DNA of 64,000 bases from Globodera rostochiensis (GCA_018350325.1 JAEVLN010000006.1:2928693-2992692), one strand, 5' to 3'. Positions 18,773 to 30,315 are shown, counted from the first letter of the stretch. The notes: generated by a model from the letters alone, not told the origin. Made by a program: numbers and translations.

Positions 18773-20053
18773 TCACAATTCCGAATATGCATCAGAACGG
18801 AAGGAGACAAAACCTTGTTTCAATTCCTCATAAAATTTATAATGAAATAATTTTTGTTGAATATTATTGGCTTTTCCAGTCGGATTGAATTCTAAATTTG
18901 AATTAAAATGTATCTATTATTAAGAATATTTATTTGTTTACCGCGCAAACTTTTTTCAAGCAATTCATAAGCAAATTTCGATAATTCAAAACAAAAAATC
19001 AATTTCCTATCAATTTCACTAATTTCCACATGGCTGCTTGCAATAAAATTGAAGCCATCAAACAATTTGGCAAAGAATTCACCAACAACTTTTGGCAATA
19101 TTTGATCATATGGCATTTTGTCTAGCCGATTTTTGAGTTGATTTAAATCAACGCGTAATGTTTGTTCCCTTTCCCGCTCCCATTCCATAATTGGAACATC
19201 GGGAAACAATAATTCGCGCAATTTTTCGACAATGTACGCCAATTCTGTCATCGAAATTTGCCTGTGATTTTTATGGCACCAATCAAGCAGTGCCAATGAC
19301 TCTAAAAAAGCGAAAACAATTTTAGTAAAAAAAAATATACATAATTTTCGTCACCTCCTTCTCTAAGAAGGTCTCCAATTGAATCCGCCAATTTTTCTTT
19401 GACAAAATCTGCCAAAATCGAATCATTTAAACCAATTTGCTCAATGCTAACAATTTGATTTTGGTTTTTTTGTTCATTTTTGAATTTTCCCTTAAGCTTT
19501 TTGCCCGTGTCAATTCCATAATAATGTTGTTCAATGCCTTCATTCAAATCCTACAAAATAATTTATTAATTTATAGCAGGGGTCATATCTGTACTAGAGA
19601 TCGATTAAAAAAATTCCCAGGATCGGGGTTTTAAAATTTAAGGGGAACGGGATTCCCGTGTTTTTCCAGTTTCCGTAAAAATCCCGTTCACAGAAATCTT
19701 AATTGAAAGAGAATAGTTGATATTTTTGGGAGCTTCGGCGGTGCCGATATGCGCCGCCATTAAAAAATTTTGAAATTTTAAGGGGTTTTGTGATGAAAAT
19801 TTGTCCAAAACTGTCAAATTTTTTAATCATTTCGCCAAGGAATTATTTACGTGAACGGGAAAAAGACGGGAAGGGACTGGGAATTCCGTTCCCGCCGATC
19901 TCGAATCTGTACTTATTTATCAGAAATGTACAGATCCTTTAAAATATCGCAAACCTTTTGATAAAAGATATACTTCATTTTACCCTTAATAGCAAATACC
20001 AATTCATTTCTTTCTTCATCATTTAGCAATCCATTAACCAATAAATTTTGCAT
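18773..20053 (-). pseudogene. Unknown helical protein, 5'-truncated copy A
   Basis: Exons matching the intact copy at 26515-28039: about 20053-19955 (partial), 19550-19355, 19301-18942, 18891-18773 (stop TGA). Splice sites and phases are the same as in that copy, and frames are open. The first exon and the start of the second are missing: sequence homology stops after the codons for QNLLVNGLL and is replaced by an unrelated dispersed repeat beginning ataccctcccaattt (also at 30316). So this is a truncated duplicate unless a new start is used. The product is helical with no recognised domain. Confidence 0.65.
19595..19903. mobile_element. hAT-like MITE in intron, word gggaacggga
   Basis: 309 bp between perfect 8-bp duplications atctgtac (19587-19594, 19904-19911). 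The left end is tagagatcg and the right end cgatctcga. It lies in an intron of the helical gene. A shorter homologue sits at the equivalent place in the duplicate (27352-27548), so insertion came before the duplication. It contains a gcggtgccgatatg core. Confidence 0.85.
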
Positions 20054-20372
20054 ACCCTCCCAATTTGGGGGGGGGGGGGGGGGGAATTGAAGCGTTGCCT
20101 TCAGGGCTGATGGGATTTTATGAAAGAAATCGAGGCAATTTATGGCCAAAGAAGCAGAGATATTGGTGGATAAATAGTGCACTTTGATCACAGGGGCTGC
20201 TTTCAGCGGGCTAAGACGACGTGGAACTTTGGCATTTCTCTAAATTTCTATTTTGTCATATATTCCCGACCGAATTCGTAGTAAAACCTAACATTCCGCC
20301 ATATGTGCTCTGTAGTCCCCTTTGAACTATCCGTTCGTTCCATACTGTATTGTAGTAATCGTCCCATACTGT
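20052..20372. repeat. Dispersed repeat with G18 run, partner 30316-30640
   Basis: Over 300 bp shared with 30316-30640, starting at ataccctcccaattt, then a G run (18 here, about 12 there). No gene is supported inside it. Confidence 0.88.
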
Positions 20373-20442
20373 ACTTTATTTGTCTTTTAACAATTTTATT
20401 CTTTTTACATATAAATTTATGTTCAATCTTTACATATCTCAG

Positions 20443-20575
20443 CTTTGTCCATATAATATGGACATTTTCGCGCAAATTGATGATGCTGAAATAAAACCTT
20501 CTGTAATCAAAGGACTGCTTGAATTTGGCCGATTATATATGGAAACGTTTGGCATATTTCTTTGCTGTCTTTAAA
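20443..20575 (+). pseudogene. Inverted exon fragment of helical family
   Basis: After an acceptor-like TATCTCAG the plus strand reads LCPYNMDIFAQIDDAEI then LLEFGRLYMETFGI. This matches the third exon of the genes at 16466-17300 and 24727-25549, but on the opposite strand. No other exons are nearby, so it looks like a fragment left by rearrangement. Confidence 0.65.
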
Positions 20576-21349
20576 TTAATTAACAAAAAGATCACACTTG
20601 GTTTTAAATTAATTGACAACCCGACCCGTCATTTTTTTCGAGGTCTGCCTCCCCCCCCCCCCCCCCCCCGAATTTTTGGATGTTTAGTTAAAACCCCAAA
20701 AATGTTGTCGGCGTTTTTCGTTACCGAACCTCGAAAATCCCCCCCCCCCCTCCGACGTCGGTGTGGCCCAACGCACCCTAGTTTTATTTTAAAAAATGTT
20801 TGTGTTCGAATCCTCTCGTTCAACAAGCCACCCATACAGAAAATTTTTTATGGAAATAATTGTAGAAGTTGGCAGAAGAGCGTTGATCAGCTGTTGGCGA
20901 ATGGTGCCGCCGTGGCCCACAACAGTAACCAACTGCACAGCACTACAGTACCTGTTGATGATTTTTGAGTGCTTCAGTTTGCAGTCTTTTTAGTGGACAT
21001 GAGACTATCTCCAGAATTGAGAGATTTAAATTCATCAACCAAATTGTTTTGGCGCCGGGAACCGAAGTTTTTCAGGCAGATCCAATCCCAACTACCTGCG
21101 TCCGTCCATAACTGACCCAAAAATGTTGCCAATGCATAAATCAACAGTTTTCGTTCACCCGTTTCCGCAATCTTTTTTCACATGTAGTTTGTATGCCAAT
21201 AAAGTGGCAATATTTATTCAGGTACGGAGCCTTAATAAACATATTGATGGGAAAATCGGTCCAGCAATATTCAACTTAAATTTCAATAATTCATTTTGAG
21301 TATGAATACCACTAATTTGTAAATAATATAAAATAATAAAGAATATTCA
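20576..21349. other. No gene; poly-C tracts
   Basis: C runs at about 20650-20668 and 20740-20749. No supported gene. Confidence 0.5.
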
Positions 21350-21827
21350 TACATCTCCAGCTTCAGACATGATAAAATTGCGGTCTGTGGTCGAATTTGG
21401 ATCGTTCATTGAATGGATTCCATTCTCTTTGAATGCCGGCCAACATGTCAGTATTGGCACACAAAAACAAACATTGTTAAAAGTGGAAGAAATTTGCGCC
21501 ACATCTAAAAAATAGCAAAACTATAAAGCGTTTACAATTTAAATTATTTAATTTCAAACCAGAAAAATAACCTTTCATGTCTTATTGGCATTATGATTGC
21601 GGTCAATCGATTCAACAATATTAAAATAGTGACTAAATTATTCGGTTGGAATGTGTGCCCGGCAAGGAACAATGTCATGCGAGCATCAATTTGGCAACAT
21701 TGAATAAATAGGGTAAAGCACGGCACCGATTATGGAGGGCAATCATTGATGGAACGCTAATACAAATGGCTAAGTAGATGGCTGGATTTCGAATCGAGAT
21801 GGACCAATCGACAAAGTCCATCATCAT
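21350..21827 (-). pseudogene. srg-type chemoreceptor pseudogene
   Basis: The minus strand starts MMDFVDWSISIRNPAIYLAI and later reads LFLAGHTFQPNNLVTILIL then NRLTAIIMPIRHE, MWRKFLPLL and IMSEAGD. These are collinear with the intact gene at 49281-50899. The TM1-TM2 interval is missing, a TGA replaces the Trp codon after SMLPN, and a frameshift follows. A second stop appears in the next exon. Disabled. Confidence 0.85.
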
Positions 21828-22780
21828 TCAATAAAGATCAGTAGAATTATTTGAAAATAGGTAATATAACGCAAAAATAATCTCTTTTTTTCTAAAACCT
21901 AACTTTACAAATGTGTTGAATTTCTGACAAATGTATTCGATTTTCTTTTGACAAAATCTTTCTTTTTTTGCAATTTTTGTTTTAAACAATATTGATGCGT
22001 GCAACTACTGTACAAACAATGAATAAACGGTGCCCTAACATTGAACTTTATAAATTTCCAAGAAGTATTTTAATTAGATTTTTTTGATTAAAAATGCAAC
22101 CTTTCCTTAAGCAAAATTTTTTGTATTATTTTATAGTTTCAATGCTTGAATGTTTTGTAGAAATTTAATAATGAAGCAATTTAGCTTTTTGATTGAATAT
22201 TTAGCGGGCAATGGGTCGAAGGCGGGAAAACATATCGCCAATAAATATCTTTAAGTTATCGTTAAATGTCAAAAATCACAAAACTTCAACAAAGCCCGGA
22301 TTTAAAAACTAATTAATCTCATGTAAATTTGAACCGGGTCACTTTCTCTTGATCCGTGAAATTTTTGCTTGAGACCGTAAGATGGTCCTTGAACCGTTCC
22401 GCCCAATCATCGAATGAAGCTGCCGATTCCTCCCCAAACATTTATAGGCTTGAAATCGTCGTAAACTCGCTGGAGAGCATGTTGATTCCATAAATGGTGC
22501 GCTCATTCTTCTTTGGGTGAACCTTTTCTACCTGTGGCACCTTCACAGACGTTTTTCCCTGCCAGAATTCTTAGCACTTGCCCCGATGGTCACTTTACCA
22601 TCTCTTTCATTTATATCAGCTGCTTCAGGCCCGCAGGCCAGGGGAACTCCAGTTGCTAGTAACTTTCTTCAAAAAAATTGAGAAATTCCTAAATTACCTT
22701 CAATTTTAAAAATCTTAAATACTTTTAAAGAAAAAATATTGTTTTTCTTTGCAATTAAGTTAATTGAAAGACACAAAAAA
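21828..22780. other. No gene recognised
   Basis: AT-rich. Scattered short open frames only, none with splice sites or similarity I can support. Confidence 0.45.
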
Positions 22781-22916
22781 CTATTTACACAGTCGGGGGT
22801 TTGAACCCCAGGCACCCACATCACTCAACTGGACATTCAATAAAAAGAAATTTGACTCGAGAACTCGAACCTCAGAAAATAAGGGCTTTTGGTTCACAGT
22901 TTAACCACTGACATGT
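22781..22916 (-). repeat. tRNA-derived repeat (SINE-like), minus strand
   Basis: Box-B-like GGTTCGAGTTC at 22871-22861 and a box-A-like TCAGTGGTTAAACTG near 22911-22897. It shares more than 130 bp with 33480-33640, including the downstream part (gaccccccgactgtgtaaat-like), so it is a dispersed repeat with a tRNA-like head. Confidence 0.6.
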
Positions 22917-22924
22917 GTTATTAT

Positions 22925-23540
22925 TAGGGTGGCGATTTATATGGAAATCCATATTTTTTTTTGCGCACTTGAAACGGCTTCTAAATGCCATAAATAGTAT
23001 TTTTAACTTTGGTTGGAGCTTTTAGAGTCCATTTTATAATCCATATTTTCCATATTTTTCCATATTCGCGATTTTTATCCATATTCCATATTTTTATCCA
23101 TATTTTTCCATTTATCAAAAAAATTCCTTAACAAAAATGCAATAAAAACGAAAAATACACCCCTAAGGAACGGCTTTTTTAAATTTTTCAAAAAATACAC
23201 CCCTAAGGAACGACTTTTTATAAAATTTTCAAAAAATGCACCCCTAAAAATTGACTTTTCGCGATTAAAAATTCTGGCACCAAAAATGAAAATTTTTAAA
23301 ATTCGCTTATTTTCAAAAAAAATTTTCTGAAATGCCTTTAATTTACATATAAAAATTTTAATTTCTCTTATTACTTCAATTAGAAAAAACTTGCCCTTTT
23401 TTTGCTATATTTGAAAAAAATTTTCTCCATATTTCGTCCATATTTTGCAAATTTTGTCCAATTTTTGTCCATATTTTGCGATTTTTCATCCATATTTTAT
23501 GGCCATATTTCCAGATTTTTTATCCATATAAATCGCATAA
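22925..23540. repeat. Word array ccatatttt
   Basis: Begins tagggtggcgatttatatgg and ends near ccatataaatcgc; the inside repeats ccatatttt/aaaatatgg. The architecture is the same as the hAT-like elements, but the right terminus is degraded and no clean target duplication was found. Confidence 0.6.
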
Positions 23541-23850
23541 AAAATGGAAAAATCAAATATATTATCAATTTTTCGATTCGGTACTTTTTTCGGTACTCAA
23601 ATTGCATTACTTTTTCCATTCGGTACTTTTTTCGGTATGAAAAAGTAGAAGCGGCTTGTGTTTGTATGGATGGATTCCCAGACAGTTAACAATTTCTTTC
23701 GGATTGTCCGACGTGGAAATTTCTGACGATTTATTTATTTATTTTTGCAAAATGTTTTCTTGCAGTTCCGGTTCCGCTTAATCTCTTTCGTAATCCCCCT
23801 AATATAAAATAACCCAGATAATGCAAAAAAAAAAAAAAGGAAAATAAAGA
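23541..23850. other. No gene recognised
   Basis: Short word repeats cggtactttttcgg at 23575-23645, then AT-rich sequence. No gene. Confidence 0.45.
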
Positions 23851-24066
23851 CCACCCTCAAAGATAGAACAACAAAAATCAGCTTTTCTTCAATTGGTTCG
23901 ATCGGGAAATGTTTTTTCGTTTAGCGCCCGCCTTCGCCAACTGGTTGTCGCGTTGCTTCGATCAGACCGGCTATAAAAGCAAAATAAAATAAACAAAAAT
24001 TTTTATTTTGTACCTTCTTTTAAAGACTCTTTGATCGCCTCCATTTCATCCTCAGGGCGATTGTAT
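23851..24066. repeat. Partial extra copy of 16436-16690
   Basis: Third, shorter copy of the 3' end of the helical gene region. It joins the 24064-25665 duplicate at the shared string taaagtga, a microhomology junction. Confidence 0.8.
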
Positions 24067-25665
24067 AAAGTGACTAACAACTAGCTTCATAGATATTCAT
24101 GTCCGGGCCAAAGTCGCTAACGACACATAAAAATAATTCAATGTTTCTTATTTATTGTACTGTAAAAAGGAGAAATTGGATATATTTTAAAAATTTTGTA
24201 AACATTTTCGCAAAATAAGTGAATGATTCATCTCCACAATGGACTTTTCTGACGATTTATTTATTTTTGCAATTACGCCCGCCAAAAAGCTTAGCTGGAT
24301 CGCAAACAAATTCCATAATTTTTCCAGTGAATTGAAGCATTAATAAACTGATCAACACACAAAATATCATAAATTTACAAATTTTATCCGAAATTTGGAA
24401 ATATATGATGGCAGTAAATTGGTCAATAATTATGTCCATACATATAAAGTAAAACGGTCCCACCGGTTAATGGTTACCTCGGTTTTTTTTTCTAAAAACA
24501 ATTTTGGCATTTAAATAATTCAAAAAGCGCACAATCTCCGTTTTATTTTCCCTTTTGTTGTATTCAAATGGTTTTGAGGCCAAATCGATTTTTGGGAAAT
24601 TTTTGTATATTCCAAAATTGTTCGAGTTCGGGATACAGGGTTCGAAAAGGAAAATATAGACCACCCGCAAGGATAGAACAACAAAAATCAGTTTTTCTTC
24701 AGCTGTTCGCATATGCCCCCCTCCAATTAGTTCAATCGGGAATTGTTTTTTCGTTTAACGCCCGCCTTTGCCAACAGGCTGTCGCGATTTTCAACAATTT
24801 CATCACCCATTGCTTCGATCAGACCGGCTATAAAAGCAAAATAAAATAAACAAAACTTTTTATTTTGTACCTTCTCTTAAAGACTCTTTGATCGCCTCCA
24901 TTTGATCCTGAAGGTTATCGTATGAAGTGAATGTGATCGAGATATTCTTCCAAATCATTGTTCGCCAATCACGAAGACAACGAATTTCCATCGCAAAAAT
25001 GCCAAACGTTTCCATGAACAACCGGCCAAATTCAAGCAGTCCTTTTAGAACAAGCCGTTTAATTTCAAAGTCTGTAATTTGTTCAAAAATGTGATCGTTG
25101 TATGGACAAATCTGAAAAATAACCTTTATTTTATGTTTTATTATTTGGTCAAATTTACCCATTTGTCCGCTCCATTTGCCGCTTCTTCACATTTTAACAC
25201 ATTCACAACCAACAACATAAACGAACGATTTGTGCCAAAACTACGGCCAAATTCGGTAAAGTCAAGCCGGTTTGAACAATTGGTGAGTTCATCCATTTTG
25301 TCAACCAAATTCCACAAATGTTTCCCGCACTTTTGGTAAATAAATTGGCCAATAATTTTAATTACTTCTCCAAAATCTTCTAATTTAATTTGAACTAAAC
25401 ATTTATTCGTTTAATTCTTATAATATTTAAAACATTTAAACTAACATTTCATTCGAAGTTCACTGGTAATTACATTTTCATATTTGAAATCAGCCTGAAA
25501 ATAGCTCAAAATACTGCTGAACTTCACAAAGACATTGGTCGTTTCTGTTCTAAAATATAAAATCTTTATCGATATAGTAACTGTAATAAGTTTTAATTGA
25601 TTTATATTAAAAATAACAGTGAATATCATGACAAAAAAATACGTTTTGATTAAAATTTTAGTCGC
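24064..25665. repeat. Segmental duplication copy B with empty LTR site
   Basis: Collinear with 2579-2999 plus 16252-17415 with no LTR element between. At about 24462-24482 the sequence ggttaatggttacctcgg contains one GTTA, the pre-insertion target. Confidence 0.92.
24727..25549 (-). CDS. Unknown helical protein, copy B (5' end not found)
   Basis: Exons 25549-25446, 25394-25159, 25111-24871, 24827-24727 (stop TAA) with the same splice sites and phases as 16466-17300. Proteins differ by scattered substitutions. The last exon ends earlier because of a small insertion near 24715-24725 that changes the tail to NSRLN. No start exon was identified. No known domain; probably helical and charged. It lies downstream of 26515-28039 on the same strand, as copy A does relative to its neighbour. 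Confidence 0.65.
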
Positions 25666-26514
25666 TTAATCACGAATATGACATCAGATTTATCATAAGA
25701 CATCATCTAATCTATGATTTCAAGATCTAAGATTTTTTGAAAAAATACAATTTTTTCAAAGTCACTAAAAAGATGTTTCTAGGGGTATTCAAAAAAAGCA
25801 CAAAGCTTCAACAAAAAGGTCAGATTCGGATTCTACGCCTCCGAATACCCCTAGAAACACTTTATTCGTGATCAGCGACCACGATAACCCCCGAGTCCTT
25901 CTCAGAATTGCTAAAACCCTTAAACCCCTTTTTTGTGGGACCAATGTCCTGCAGTATTACTCAAAATTGTCCCAATATTGATAAAAATTCGTGCAAAATG
26001 GCAAGTTTGAAAAAATAAAGACGCCCCTTACAAATTAGAGCCCCACTTTTGGTGGGGGGAGGGCTCTAAACAATTTTTGTAAAGATCAAAATTCCAAATT
26101 AAACTCATCTTCAATCTAAAAACACATAGAAAACATCGATCGGGTATTAATTTAATCAATAAATGTTGGGGGAACAAATCAATATAGTATCATACGCCAA
26201 AAATTTAGATTTTTACCGAAATACCTACCGAAAATTACCGCGGTAAACAGAAATGGCTTTTTTCGGTAATCGGTAACGGTAATTCGATAAAATATCGAAA
26301 AAATTATCGCGGTAATACCCAAAATTATCGCGGTAATAACCGGACCGTGCCCAACGCTAATAAATTGGTCCAAAAAATGTAACATTTTGATTTTGGCAAG
26401 AAATTATTTAGGGTAGCGGGAAAAGACTAAAAAATTTTTCTGGTAGTGGGAGGAAGATTTTTGCCCTGACTCTTTTCTAAACGTTACAAAGCTTATTAAA
26501 AAATTGCAAACAGC
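25666..26514. other. No gene; repeat material
   Basis: Contains an inverted pair gtttctaggggtattc / gaatacccctagaaac (about 25772-25860) and a ttaccgcggtaa word array (26215-26345) shared in part with 17640-17720. No gene. Confidence 0.5.
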
Positions 26515-28039
26515 TCACAATTCCGAATATGCATCAGAACGGAAGGAGTTAAAACCTTCTTTCAATTCCTCATAAAATTTATAATGAAATAATTTTTGTT
26601 GAATATTATTGGCTTTTCCAGTCGGATTGAATTCTAAATTTGAATTAAAATGTATCTATTATTAAGAATATTTATTTGTTTACCGCGCAAACTTTTTTCA
26701 AGCAATTCATAAGCAAATTTCGATAATTCAAAACAAAAAATCAATTTCCTATCAATTTCACTAATTTCCACATGGCTGCTTGCAATAAAATTGAAGCCAT
26801 CAAACAATTTGGCAAAGAATTCACCAACAACTTTTGGCAATATTTGATCATATGGCATTTTGTCTAGCCGATTTTTGAGTTGATTTAAATCAACGCGTAA
26901 TGTTCGTTCCCTTTCCCGCTCCCATTCCATAATTGGAACATCGGGAAACAATAATTCGCGCAATTTTTCGACAATGTACGCCAATTCTGTCATCGAAATT
27001 TGCCTGTGATTTTTATGGCACCAATCAAGCAGTGCCAATGACTCTAAAAAAGCGAAAACAATTTTAGTAAAAAAAAATATACATAATTTTCGTCACCTCC
27101 TTCTCTAAGAAGGTCTCCAATTGAATCCGCCAATTTTTCTTTGACAAAATCTGCCAAAATCGAATCATTTAAACCAATTTGCTCAATGCTAACAAGTTGA
27201 TTTTGGTTTTTTTGTTCATTTTTGAATTTTCCAAGCCATTCCTTAAGCTTTGTTCCCGTCTCAATTCCATAATAATATTGTTCAATGCCTTCAAAATATT
27301 TCAAATCCTACAAATTAATTTATTAATTTATTGCAGGGGTCATACCTGTACTAGAGATCGATAAAAAAATTTCCAGGATAAATTTTTTGAATATGTTTTG
27401 CATTAAATGAGAAAAAGACTAAAATAAAATTTCCAGGAACGGGAATTTCAAAAAGTACGGGACGGGAATCCCGTCTTTTTCCCATAAAAAATCCCGCTTG
27501 GCAAAAAAGACGGGAAGGGACCGGGAATTCCGTTCCCGCCGATCTCGAATCTGTACTTATTTATCAGAAAAGTACAGATCCTTTAAAATTTCACAAACCT
27601 TTTCAAAGATGGAGTACATTTTATTCTTAATATCAATTACCAATTTATTTCTTTCTTCATCATTTAGCAATCCATTAACCAATAAATTTTGAACAAAATG
27701 AAGCGCAATTTTGTGCATTGATAGCAAAAATAGGCGATTTTGCTCAACGCTATTTAGCGGAAGCGTAAATTTCTACAAAAATAAATTTACATAAAAATAT
27801 ATAATAATTAAAAATAAGGGGAAGACTAAAGTTTTTATTATTTAAACGCCTACTTCATTGAGGCTCTTAATTTGTTCATCAATTTCAGCTTTCATCTTCT
27901 CAATTGCACTCGGCATTACAATTTCCCAACTTTTCTCTTTCGTTTGAAAAGTCAACAAAAAGTCTTTGAAGCCATTTTTGAGCAAAATTTCCACAGTTTT
28001 TGCAGTAGTTGAGCAAACTTTGGACAAATCGTTGTTCAT
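26515..28039 (-). CDS. Unknown helical protein, intact copy B (349 aa)
   Basis: Five exons: 28039-27854, 27772-27599, 27307-27097, 27043-26684, 26633-26515. All junctions are in phase, with GT donors (GTAGGC, GTTTGT, GTGACG, GTAAAC) and TTTGTAG/TTTTAG acceptors; total 1050 nt. A 3'-splice-like TTTGTAG lies 15 bp before the ATG. The alternative frame of exon 1 (beginning PMLNEQRFV, entered 2 nt into a codon) also resembles family members, so the start is the weakest part. The protein has repeated helical units (EQNRLFLLSMHKIALHFVQ; EIDRKLIFCFELSKFAYELL) and ends FYEELKEGFNSFRSDAYSEL. The 28625-29256 product shares these features. No signal peptide in this model. Family and function unknown. 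Confidence 0.7.
27352..27548. mobile_element. hAT-like MITE in intron (paralogue of 19595-19903)
   Basis: 197 bp in the 27598-27308 intron, flanked by acctgtac / atctgtac (one mismatch). Ends tagagatcg / cgatctcga. Internally deleted relative to the copy at 19595-19903. Confidence 0.8.
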
Positions 28040-28308
28040 TTAGCATTGGAACTACAAAAAAACGAAATTAGTTCCTACAATAAAACATTTTTAAATTAAT
28101 TATTCATGGGTTGTTCAATCGACACAGTCTAAAAAAAGTTTTAAAAGTTCACCGTCCATTTTCCATGCTGTAATGTTTTCGTCCGGTTCGTGCCATGAAA
28201 TATTTACATTAAAATATTTATACAGGATAAACGAAGATGTGGAACTGTTAAAAAATGAAAAATATTTATATGTGTGTTACGTATAATTTTGGAAATTCTG
28301 AAATTTGA

Positions 28309-28603
28309 AAGTCCATAACTTTTTTTAAACTCAACCAAATCAAATAAACAAGATGCCATTCGAAAGCTCTAAATGAGAAGAATCATTTCGGGAAAAAAGC
28401 TGAGCGTTTCCATTCGTTTTAAAAAAATCAATGTAAAAAAAAAACATCAAAATCGAGCTTTTGCATAGTTTATTTAATACCTTTTTCACGAATGCTCTAA
28501 TTGTTTTCCTTTGGCTTAAAATTAGCTTTTAAACTTAGAGCTTCCGAATGGCATTTTGTTTATTTGATTTTGTTAGTTTAAAAAAATTATAGACTTTCAA
28601 AAT
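28309..28603. mobile_element. MITE with about 57-bp inverted ends
   Basis: The left arm (gaaagtccataac... to gccattcgaaagctct, to about 28368) is the inverse of the right arm (agagcttccgaatggc... to atagactttc, from about 28542). It lies between two helical-family genes. Superfamily not assigned. Confidence 0.7.
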
Positions 28604-28624
28604 GCGGGCACTTTAGTTACAAAA

Positions 28625-29256
28625 TTACCCGTGAAATTTCCGCATAATATCTGCAACTTTTTTTAATTTCCACTCCAATTCTTCATAAAATGGCCAATTA
28701 ATCAGCGAACAATTATCGCCAAATTTGCTCAACACGTTGTTATTTCTTGCAATTTGAAGAAACTGTTTGGCAAAATTGGAAGAAATTTCAACCAAGTCAT
28801 ATAACAATAAGCGATTTTGTTTCGGAACTTGCGACCCTTTTTTCCACATTTTGCTCAAAAGCATTGCCATAAATGCTTTGGCTGACATTGTGGAAGGCTG
28901 CTGCTGATCATCAATTTCCATTGGGTCTATTTTAATATCGATTTGACTAAAAAGTGTTTCCAACTCCGAACATTTCAATTTCAAAACGGATTGTTTCAAC
29001 TCTTTCTCCCATTTTGACACTTCACCACCGCGCATTTTATTAAAAGCGCTTTTGTTCATTATGCATTTTGATGCCAAAAATTCGTCCATTTTGTTTAAAA
29101 AAAGCGACATTTGGCTCAACGAAAAATGTACATTCTTTGGACCTTTAAAAAGCCAACAAACAAACATTTAAAAATCGTTTTATTATTACCTTCCGATAAA
29201 ACTAACACTGGTTGGAATATAAGCAAATATAAAGCAAAATTCCGGTAGATGTTCAT
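28625..29256 (-). CDS. Secreted member of the unknown helical family (194 aa)
   Basis: Two exons, 29256-29190 and 29142-28625, join in phase 1 (donor GGAAG|GTAATA, acceptor TTTTTAAAG, 47-bp intron). Exon 1 encodes a signal-peptide-like N-terminus (MNIYRNFALYLLIFQPVLVL, then SE). The mature part is about 170 residues, helical and charged, with KQNRLLLYDLVEISSNFAKQ and a C-terminal FYEELEWKLKKVADIM. These parallel FYEELKEGF and EQNRLFLLSMHKI in 26515-28039, so it is a divergent paralogue. A DPMEIDDQQQPSTMSAK linker lies in the middle. Being small, secreted and lineage-specific, it could be an effector; that is inference. No known domain. Confidence 0.68.
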
Positions 29257-29796
29257 TTGAAAAATATAAAATCTGTTTTATAAATAAAAATATTTTCCTA
29301 TCCAATCAAATAATAAAAATGAATAAAAAATTTATTATATTTTAGCTAAATGCATTGATTTTTTTGATTGGGAAAATGGGCGCTTTATTTTCTATTGCTA
29401 GATCATTTCTATTTTTGAACAATTTAAAAAAAGTATAATGTATAAGTAAAAATATATGGTTTAATTTATTATATAATTCTCTAAAAGGAGATTAATGTTT
29501 GAATATTATTTTATCATAAAATGGGCCATAAGTTTTGTTCCTCTAATATTTTTCTGAGCAATTTTTTTTTTAATTTAACAAATACAATCATTACTCAAAA
29601 TAATTATTTTATTATAGTTTAATCAAATGTTTCCTTTTTCGGGTTTATTTTATGAACCCTGTCTTTTGAATGGAGCGCGGAGCTGTGAGCCAAAAAACCA
29701 AACTGTGCTCATTTTGAACCTCTGGTCTGTTTTTTTTCACAATTTATTATCGTAAATTGATGTTTGGATTAGCGAGAACAAAGATGGTTAGAAGCC
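29257..29796. other. No gene recognised
   Basis: Very AT-rich spacer with no supported feature. Confidence 0.5.
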
Positions 29797-29931
29797 TCAT
29801 GTTAAATGAAATTTATTGCTACACCCATTAATTTTTATGAAACTGCAAATTTTTTTTTTCAGCTTAAATTTTGGGGCAAAAATTGTCTTCTCTACGTGAG
29901 TAGCCATGGCCAAGAGGAAAATGATGCACAT
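29797..29931 (-). CDS. Short signal-peptide-like ORF, possible truncated paralogue
   Basis: From the ATG at 29931 the frame reads MCIIFLLAMATHVEK and runs 44 codons into a basic, Cys-containing tail. The 100 bp upstream resembles the upstream of the lysine-rich gene at 32014: TATA box in CCGTATAAAAGC, then AGCAGAAAAGCA and CATTCAAA, in the same order and spacing. The body does not resemble that gene. Either a tiny secreted peptide gene, a first exon whose partners I cannot find (a GTAGAG donor lies 12 codons in), or a dead copy. Confidence 0.4.
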   Translation of the reverse strand: MCIIFLLAMATHVEKTIFAPKFKLKKKICSFIKINGCSNKFHLT

Positions 29932-29996
29932 TTTGAGGAACCTAATAGCAATAAAGAATTGGTTTGAATGATGCTTTTCTGCTGAATTTCCCACCG

Positions 29997-30004
29997 CTTT
30001 TATA
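29997..30004 (-). promoter_or_regulatory. TATA box upstream of 29931
   Basis: TATAAAAG on the minus strand, about 66-75 bp before the ATG. It is in the same relative place as TATAAAG (32091-32097) before the gene at 32014. Confidence 0.6.
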
Positions 30005-30101
30005 CGGCTTTCAATCGATGGCTTTGAATGTGACTTTGTATAAGCCTTTAGAAATAGCATTGTCAACAAAGAGAAAATGGAGGGGATGCGAAAGAATTTG
30101 T

Positions 30102-30137
30102 TGGCATTTTGCGTAAAGCCAATTTTGGCATTGGCAT
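30102..30137 (-). promoter_or_regulatory. Cluster of three ATGCCA boxes
   Basis: ATGCCA occurs on the minus strand at 30107-30102, 30131-30126 and 30137-30132, with a fourth at 30299-30294. ATGCCA is the published dorsal-gland (DOG) box enriched upstream of cyst-nematode effector genes. Its use here is inference. Confidence 0.45.
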
Positions 30138-30315
30138 GATTTTGGCCCTATTAACAAAAATAGTTTCCCAATGAGGAAAGAGTGAAAAAGGTTCCTCAGG
30201 AAAAGATGGAAAGGCATTGTCATCATTTATTTTATTATTTCGCATTATATACATTGCCTTACTTTGACAAAGAAATTGGACAAAATGGGTGCGTGGCATT
30301 GGGCGCCGTTTATGC

